NCBI GenBank assembly: GCA_020721745.1
Contig: DYMC01000056.1
Coordinates: 5,958 to 13,219, forward strand
Length of the DNA stretch: 7,262 nucleotides
Origin: Lentisphaera sp.
Lineage (GTDB): Bacteria; Verrucomicrobiota; Lentisphaeria; Victivallales; GWF2-50-93
Reading direction: 5' to 3'
Positions 5,481 through 7,262 of this stretch are shown here, piece by piece (position 1 is the first letter of the stretch; the number at the start of each line of letters is the position of its first letter). The notes beneath the pieces are model-generated. The model made no database searches. It was not told where the DNA came from and saw only the letters and a list, made by a program, of their open reading frames with translations. The position numbers and the translations under genes are program-made.

Positions 5481-6758
5481 ATGTCCGTAACGGTCATAGT
5501 CGGAATACAGTGGGGCGATGAAGGCAAGGGAAAGATAATTGATTTCCTCACCGAGGACGCCGACATCGTCGCGCGATTCCAAGGGGGCAGCAACGCGGGG
5601 CACACCGTCGAGATCGGCAAGGACAAGTTCGTCCTCCACCTCGTCCCGTCCGGAATATTCAGGAAGGACACCCTGTGCCTGATCTGCAATGGCGTGGTGG
5701 TGGACCCCGTAGCCCTGATGGACGAGATGCGCGGGCTCGAGAAGGATGGGCTCGATTTCAAAGGGAGGCTCCAGATAAGCACAAGGGCGCACCTCGTCCT
5801 GCAATACCACAGGACGATTGACGGTCTCTACGAGCTCAAGCGCAAGGATGGAGAGAAGATAGGGACCACCAAGCGAGGGATAGGCCCCGCATATGCGGAC
5901 AAGGTCGCCAGAACCGGCATCCGGGCCTGCGACATCCTCGACGAGAACACGCTCCGTGCGAAATTCGCAAAACAGCTCGCATACTACAACGAAATTTTCA
6001 GCTCCTGCGGAGAGAAGGCTTTGTCTTTCGACGAGGAGTGGAGCAGGCTCCGCCGCGCCGCTGAATACATCAGGCCATACATCGCGGACACCGTCCTGAC
6101 GATAAACAAGGCCGCCAGGGAGAAGAAGAAGATAGTCCTCGAGGGGGCGCAGGGAATGTGGCTGGATGTGGACTACGGCACATATCCGTTTGTGACGAGC
6201 AGCAACACGACCTCCGGCGGGGCATGCACCGGCTCAGGACTCTCGCCCAAGCACATTGGAAGCGTGGTCGGGGTCATGAAGGCATACGCGACAAGAGTGG
6301 GCGAAGGCCCCTTCCCCACCGAGCTGTCGGACGCCGTCGGAGAAAGCATCAGGAGCGCCGGCAGGGAATTCGGGGCCTCCACCGGCAGGCCCCGCAGATG
6401 CGGATGGTTCGACGCCGTCTCCGCAAGATACTCCTGCATGGTCAACGGAGTTGATTCGCTCGCAATCACAAAGCTCGACATCCTCGACCAGTTCGACGAG
6501 ATAATGATATGCACCGCATACGAGGTTGACGGCAGGAAAACATTCGACATGCCGTCGGACACGGAGAAGATCATCGCGGCAAAACCAATCTACGAGGCCA
6601 TACCAGGCTGGAGGACAAAGACCTCCGGCGCGACGAGCTGGAACTCGCTGCCGGACAAGGCGAGGAAATACCTTGACAAGATCGCCAGGCTCGTCGAGGC
6701 TCCGGCATCCATAATTTCGGTTGGCCCTCGACGCGACCAGACCTTCATGGCCGAATGA
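5481..6758 (+). CDS. purA: Adenylosuccinate synthetase PurA
   Basis: PurA joins IMP and aspartate using GTP to make adenylosuccinate, the first committed step to AMP, in the cytoplasm. The 425-residue length is normal for bacteria. Visible motifs are the N-terminal GIQWGDEGKGK (8-18) with catalytic D13, FQGGSNAGHTV (33-43) with catalytic H41, the signature TTKRGIGPAYADK (129-141), then EGAQGMWLDVDYGTYPFVTS, TRVGEGPFPTEL, GRPRRCGWFDA and the guanine-binding TKLDILD near the C-terminus. D13 and H41 fall at the same numbers as in the E. coli enzyme, which supports the chosen start. It stands alone: the upstream side is 764 bases of spacer and remnants, and the downstream side is foreign DNA. No clear terminator follows; the 20 bases after the stop can form only a weak T/A stem (6759-6778). 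Confidence 0.97.
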   Translation: MSVTVIVGIQWGDEGKGKIIDFLTEDADIVARFQGGSNAGHTVEIGKDKFVLHLVPSGIFRKDTLCLICNGVVVDPVALMDEMRGLEKDGLDFKGRLQISTRAHLVLQYHRTIDGLYELKRKDGEKIGTTKRGIGPAYADKVARTGIRACDILDENTLRAKFAKQLAYYNEIFSSCGEKALSFDEEWSRLRRAAEYIRPYIADTVLTINKAAREKKKIVLEGAQGMWLDVDYGTYPFVTSSNTTSGGACTGSGLSPKHIGSVVGVMKAYATRVGEGPFPTELSDAVGESIRSAGREFGASTGRPRRCGWFDAVSARYSCMVNGVDSLAITKLDILDQFDEIMICTAYEVDGRKTFDMPSDTEKIIAAKPIYEAIPGWRTKTSGATSWNSLPDKARKYLDKIARLVEAPASIISVGPRRDQTFMAE

Positions 6759-6810
6759 TTTTTTCAAAAGCGAAAAAACAAAAAAGTATGTTTGATCCCA
6801 ATAATACACT

Positions 6811-6990
6811 TCATTCAGTTCCGCTCCAGTCCTTGCAAAGCACCTCGGCCTGTTCGAGAACCAGCCCGGTCGCCCGCGCCTGCTTGTCCGGGGGATAGCC
6901 GTACTTGCGAAGAATGCGTTTGATGATGACGCGCATCTGGGCGCGGACGTTCTCGCGCACCGTCCAGTCAATGGTGATGCTGTTCCGGAC
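6811..6990 (-). pseudogene. hsdR: C-terminal fragment of type I restriction subunit HsdR
   Basis: Reading leftwards from about 6990, the minus strand encodes VRNSITIDWTVRENVRAQMR, then VIIKRILRKYGYPPDKQ and a tail ending VLEQAEVLCKDWSGTE before the stop at 6813-6811. The 'IDWT..e.vRA..R...kr.LrkyGYPPDk...At..VLeQAe' string is typical of the C-terminal end of HsdR, the ATP-driven DNA translocase/nuclease subunit of type I restriction systems. Only about 60 codons remain. The motor and nuclease domains are absent, as are hsdM and hsdS in this window. The frame is lost at the junction with the transposase fragment. All six arginines checked in the core use CGN, unlike the AGG-rich resident genes, which supports acquisition by transfer. 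Confidence 0.8.
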
Positions 6991-7183
6991 CGACTTCGAG
7001 CTTGAGCATCTCTACGGCGAAGGCTCCAACGCATGGAAGAACTACTACCAGCCTCTCCAGATCGCCTATATCATCACCCAACTGATCACCCACGGCGACC
7101 TCTGTCGGAAGCTGCAGGCGGCCGGAACAGGCGCGGACATGCGCTCGACCGCCGCCTTCATCGAATACTACCTGATTCCGTGA
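6983..7183 (+). pseudogene. C-terminal fragment of a DDE-type transposase
   Basis: From 6983 the plus strand reads FRTDFELEHLYGEGSNAWKN, then YYQPLQIAYIITQLITHGDL and a short tail ending AAFIEYYLIP. The pattern 'R..f.LEH.Y......KN.Y..lQIA..i.qL' is that of the C-terminal end of DDE transposases whose last catalytic glutamate lies in the 'LEH' helix; E7 or E9 of this fragment would be that residue. The N-terminal domain and the two aspartates are missing: upstream in the same frame is only the antisense of the hsdR fragment. The IS family cannot be fixed from about 66 codons. It is a relic of an insertion sequence, not an active one. Confidence 0.6.
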
Positions 7184-7216
7184 TGGTCTTTTTGGCCATC
7201 ATCCTTGTTTGTTTTT
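7181..7216 (+). terminator. Hairpin with T-rich tail after the transposase fragment
   Basis: TGATGGTC (7181-7188) pairs with GGCCATCA (7194-7201) through eight pairs including one wobble, around a TTTTT loop. TCCTTGTTTGTTTTTC follows. It overlaps the transposase stop codon and could be its intrinsic terminator, although the T-run is interrupted. The last bases to 7262 hold nothing recognisable. Confidence 0.45.
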
Positions 7217-7262
7217 CAACGAGTAAGCTACATCCCGAAATGACTTTTTCAAGCACTTCGGC

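Noticed and set aside
6759..6778. Terminator after purA (TTTTTTC/GAAAAAA)
   Set aside because: The stem is almost only A-T pairs and is not followed by a T-run on the plus strand, so it is too weak to call.
6234..7034. 266-codon minus-strand frame spanning the end of purA and the hsdR fragment
   Set aside because: It reads antisense through purA and in the wrong frame through hsdR, and neither part resembles a protein.
7158..7262. Minus-strand open frame reaching the right edge
   Set aside because: Only about 34 codons, with no motif or ribosome binding site, and it overlaps the transposase end and its hairpin.
1..7262. CRISPR array, tRNA or rRNA genes, prophage or defence operon
   Set aside because: No regularly spaced repeats, cloverleaf tRNA or rRNA signature was seen; the only defence-related sequence is the broken hsdR end.

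Overview
The window looks like chromosomal sequence from a Gram-negative bacterium of moderately high GC. My best guess is the Verrucomicrobiota/Lentisphaerota part of the PVC group. This rests on a PpiD/SurA-like periplasmic folding factor with no rotamase signature, peptidoglycan genes joined into a fused MurB-Ddl enzyme, heavy use of AGG for arginine and ATA for isoleucine, and palindromic intergenic repeats. The taxonomy is inference; no rRNA or other marker is present.

Layout. Positions 3-737 (minus) encode a three-segment membrane protein with a C-terminal TrkA-C/RCK_C ligand-binding domain. It is divergent from a three-gene plus-strand cluster that looks like one operon: a membrane-anchored SurA/PpiD-like protein (850-2484), the histidine enzyme HisI (2490-2864), and a 613-residue fusion of UDP-N-acetylenolpyruvoylglucosamine reductase with D-alanine-D-alanine ligase (2875-4716). 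Gaps between these genes are 5 and 10 bases. A good sigma70-like promoter lies at 776-803 in the divergent spacer.

Positions 4717-5480 hold no intact gene. They contain a 176-base multi-hairpin inverted repeat that looks like a small non-autonomous mobile element (4722-4897), an antisense remnant of an AAA-type ATPase (about 4888-5199), a 16-pair hairpin (5200-5237), a pair of overlapping and mutually exclusive inverted repeats (5261-5307), and then the probable promoter and leader of purA. purA (5481-6758) is a complete adenylosuccinate synthetase with a strong ribosome binding site.

Downstream of purA is a scar of foreign DNA. The last ~60 codons of a type I restriction subunit (hsdR) lie on the minus strand at 6811-6990. 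They are joined head-on to the C-terminal end of a DDE-type transposase on the plus strand (6983-7183), which is followed by a hairpin and T-rich tract. Both fragments use CGN arginine codons and no AGG, unlike the resident genes. The last ~45 bases show nothing I can name.

Functionally, the main cluster joins envelope protein folding with two cytoplasmic steps of peptidoglycan precursor synthesis (UDP-MurNAc formation and D-Ala-D-Ala formation), with hisI as an odd passenger. I see no convincing new defence or mobile system. The most notable items are the MurB-Ddl fusion, the structured repeat behind it, and the hsdR/transposase scar.
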